NCBI GenBank assembly: GCA_900546455.1
Contig: URCS01000100.1
Coordinates: 1 to 5,319 of the forward strand
From: an uncultured Collinsella sp.
GTDB taxonomy: Bacteria; Actinomycetota; Coriobacteriia; Coriobacteriales; Coriobacteriaceae
Direction: 5' to 3'
Length of the DNA stretch: 5,319 nt
Each line of letters begins with the position of its first letter. The stretch's first letter is position 1. Both the position numbers and the translations under genes were made by a program. Below the pieces are notes generated by a model that worked only from the letters and a program-made list of their open reading frames with translations, was not told the origin of the DNA and searched no databases. Shown in pieces: positions 5,275 through 5,319 of this stretch.

Positions 5275-5319
5275 ATGACCCAATCCGAGGGCACTGAAAA
5301 GATAGGAGCCCCCGCTCGT
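5275..5319 (+). CDS. Possible start of a divergent gene, cut by the window edge
   Basis: An ATG at 5275 opens the only plus-strand frame that stays open to the right edge, reading MTQSEGTEKIGAPAR. An in-frame TGA at 5221-5223 lies upstream. There is no clear ribosome binding site (only GGACAG ahead of it) and no good promoter. Fifteen codons do not allow a family to be named. The minus strand is also open over 5218-5319 and ends at a TAG (5215-5217), so an alternative is the tail of a minus-strand gene. Confidence 0.3.
   Translation, partial: MTQSEGTEKIGAPAR

Noticed and set aside
5215..5319. Tail of a minus-strand gene ending at TAG 5215-5217
   Set aside because: The frame is open for 34 codons to the edge, but about half of its third positions are A/T, unlike the neighbouring genes, and no motif is visible. 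It cannot be excluded.

Overview
The window looks like a piece of chromosome from a GC-rich, actinobacterial-type genome. A gut Coriobacteriia such as a Collinsella-like organism is my best guess. The clues are the GC-rich third codon positions of the genes, the direct pyrG-xerD linkage (pyrG and xerD lie close together in actinobacteria), and a full-length DUF1846/UPF0371 protein, a family common in anaerobic and gut Gram-positives. The genus is an inference and not read from a marker gene.

All four complete genes are on the minus strand, so the order of transcription runs from right to left. From the right edge these are: a possible plus-strand gene start (5275 to the edge); a divergent intergenic region with a long nested hairpin (5130-5198) and a consensus -10 box; the DUF1846 gene (3539-5020) with its own intrinsic terminator (3472-3504); a structured intergenic region leading to a 112-residue winged-helix protein gene (2944-3282) with its own terminator (2887-2919); then pyrG (1104-2765) and xerD (160-1101), separated by 2 bp and forming a two-gene operon. 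The operon ends in a very long hairpin terminator (57-124). The first ~55 bases may hold the tail of a convergent gene, but this is not provable here.

Functionally, pyrG makes CTP from UTP and XerD resolves chromosome dimers, so the operon joins nucleotide supply to chromosome maintenance. A perfect 9-bp DnaA box (TTATCCACA, 2798-2806) lies just downstream of the predicted pyrG start point, inside a leader hairpin. It is the most suggestive regulatory signal in the window, because DnaA bound there could link this operon to the replication cycle. The winged-helix gene and the DUF1846 gene each appear to be single transcription units with their own promoter and terminator; their targets and substrates cannot be read from the sequence.

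I see no CRISPR array, insertion sequence, tRNA, rRNA or defence system. The window is mostly ordinary core chromosome. The points of interest are the DnaA box, two long palindromes with small inner hairpins, a structured 5' leader on the regulator gene, and a short in-frame tandem duplication in the DUF1846 gene.
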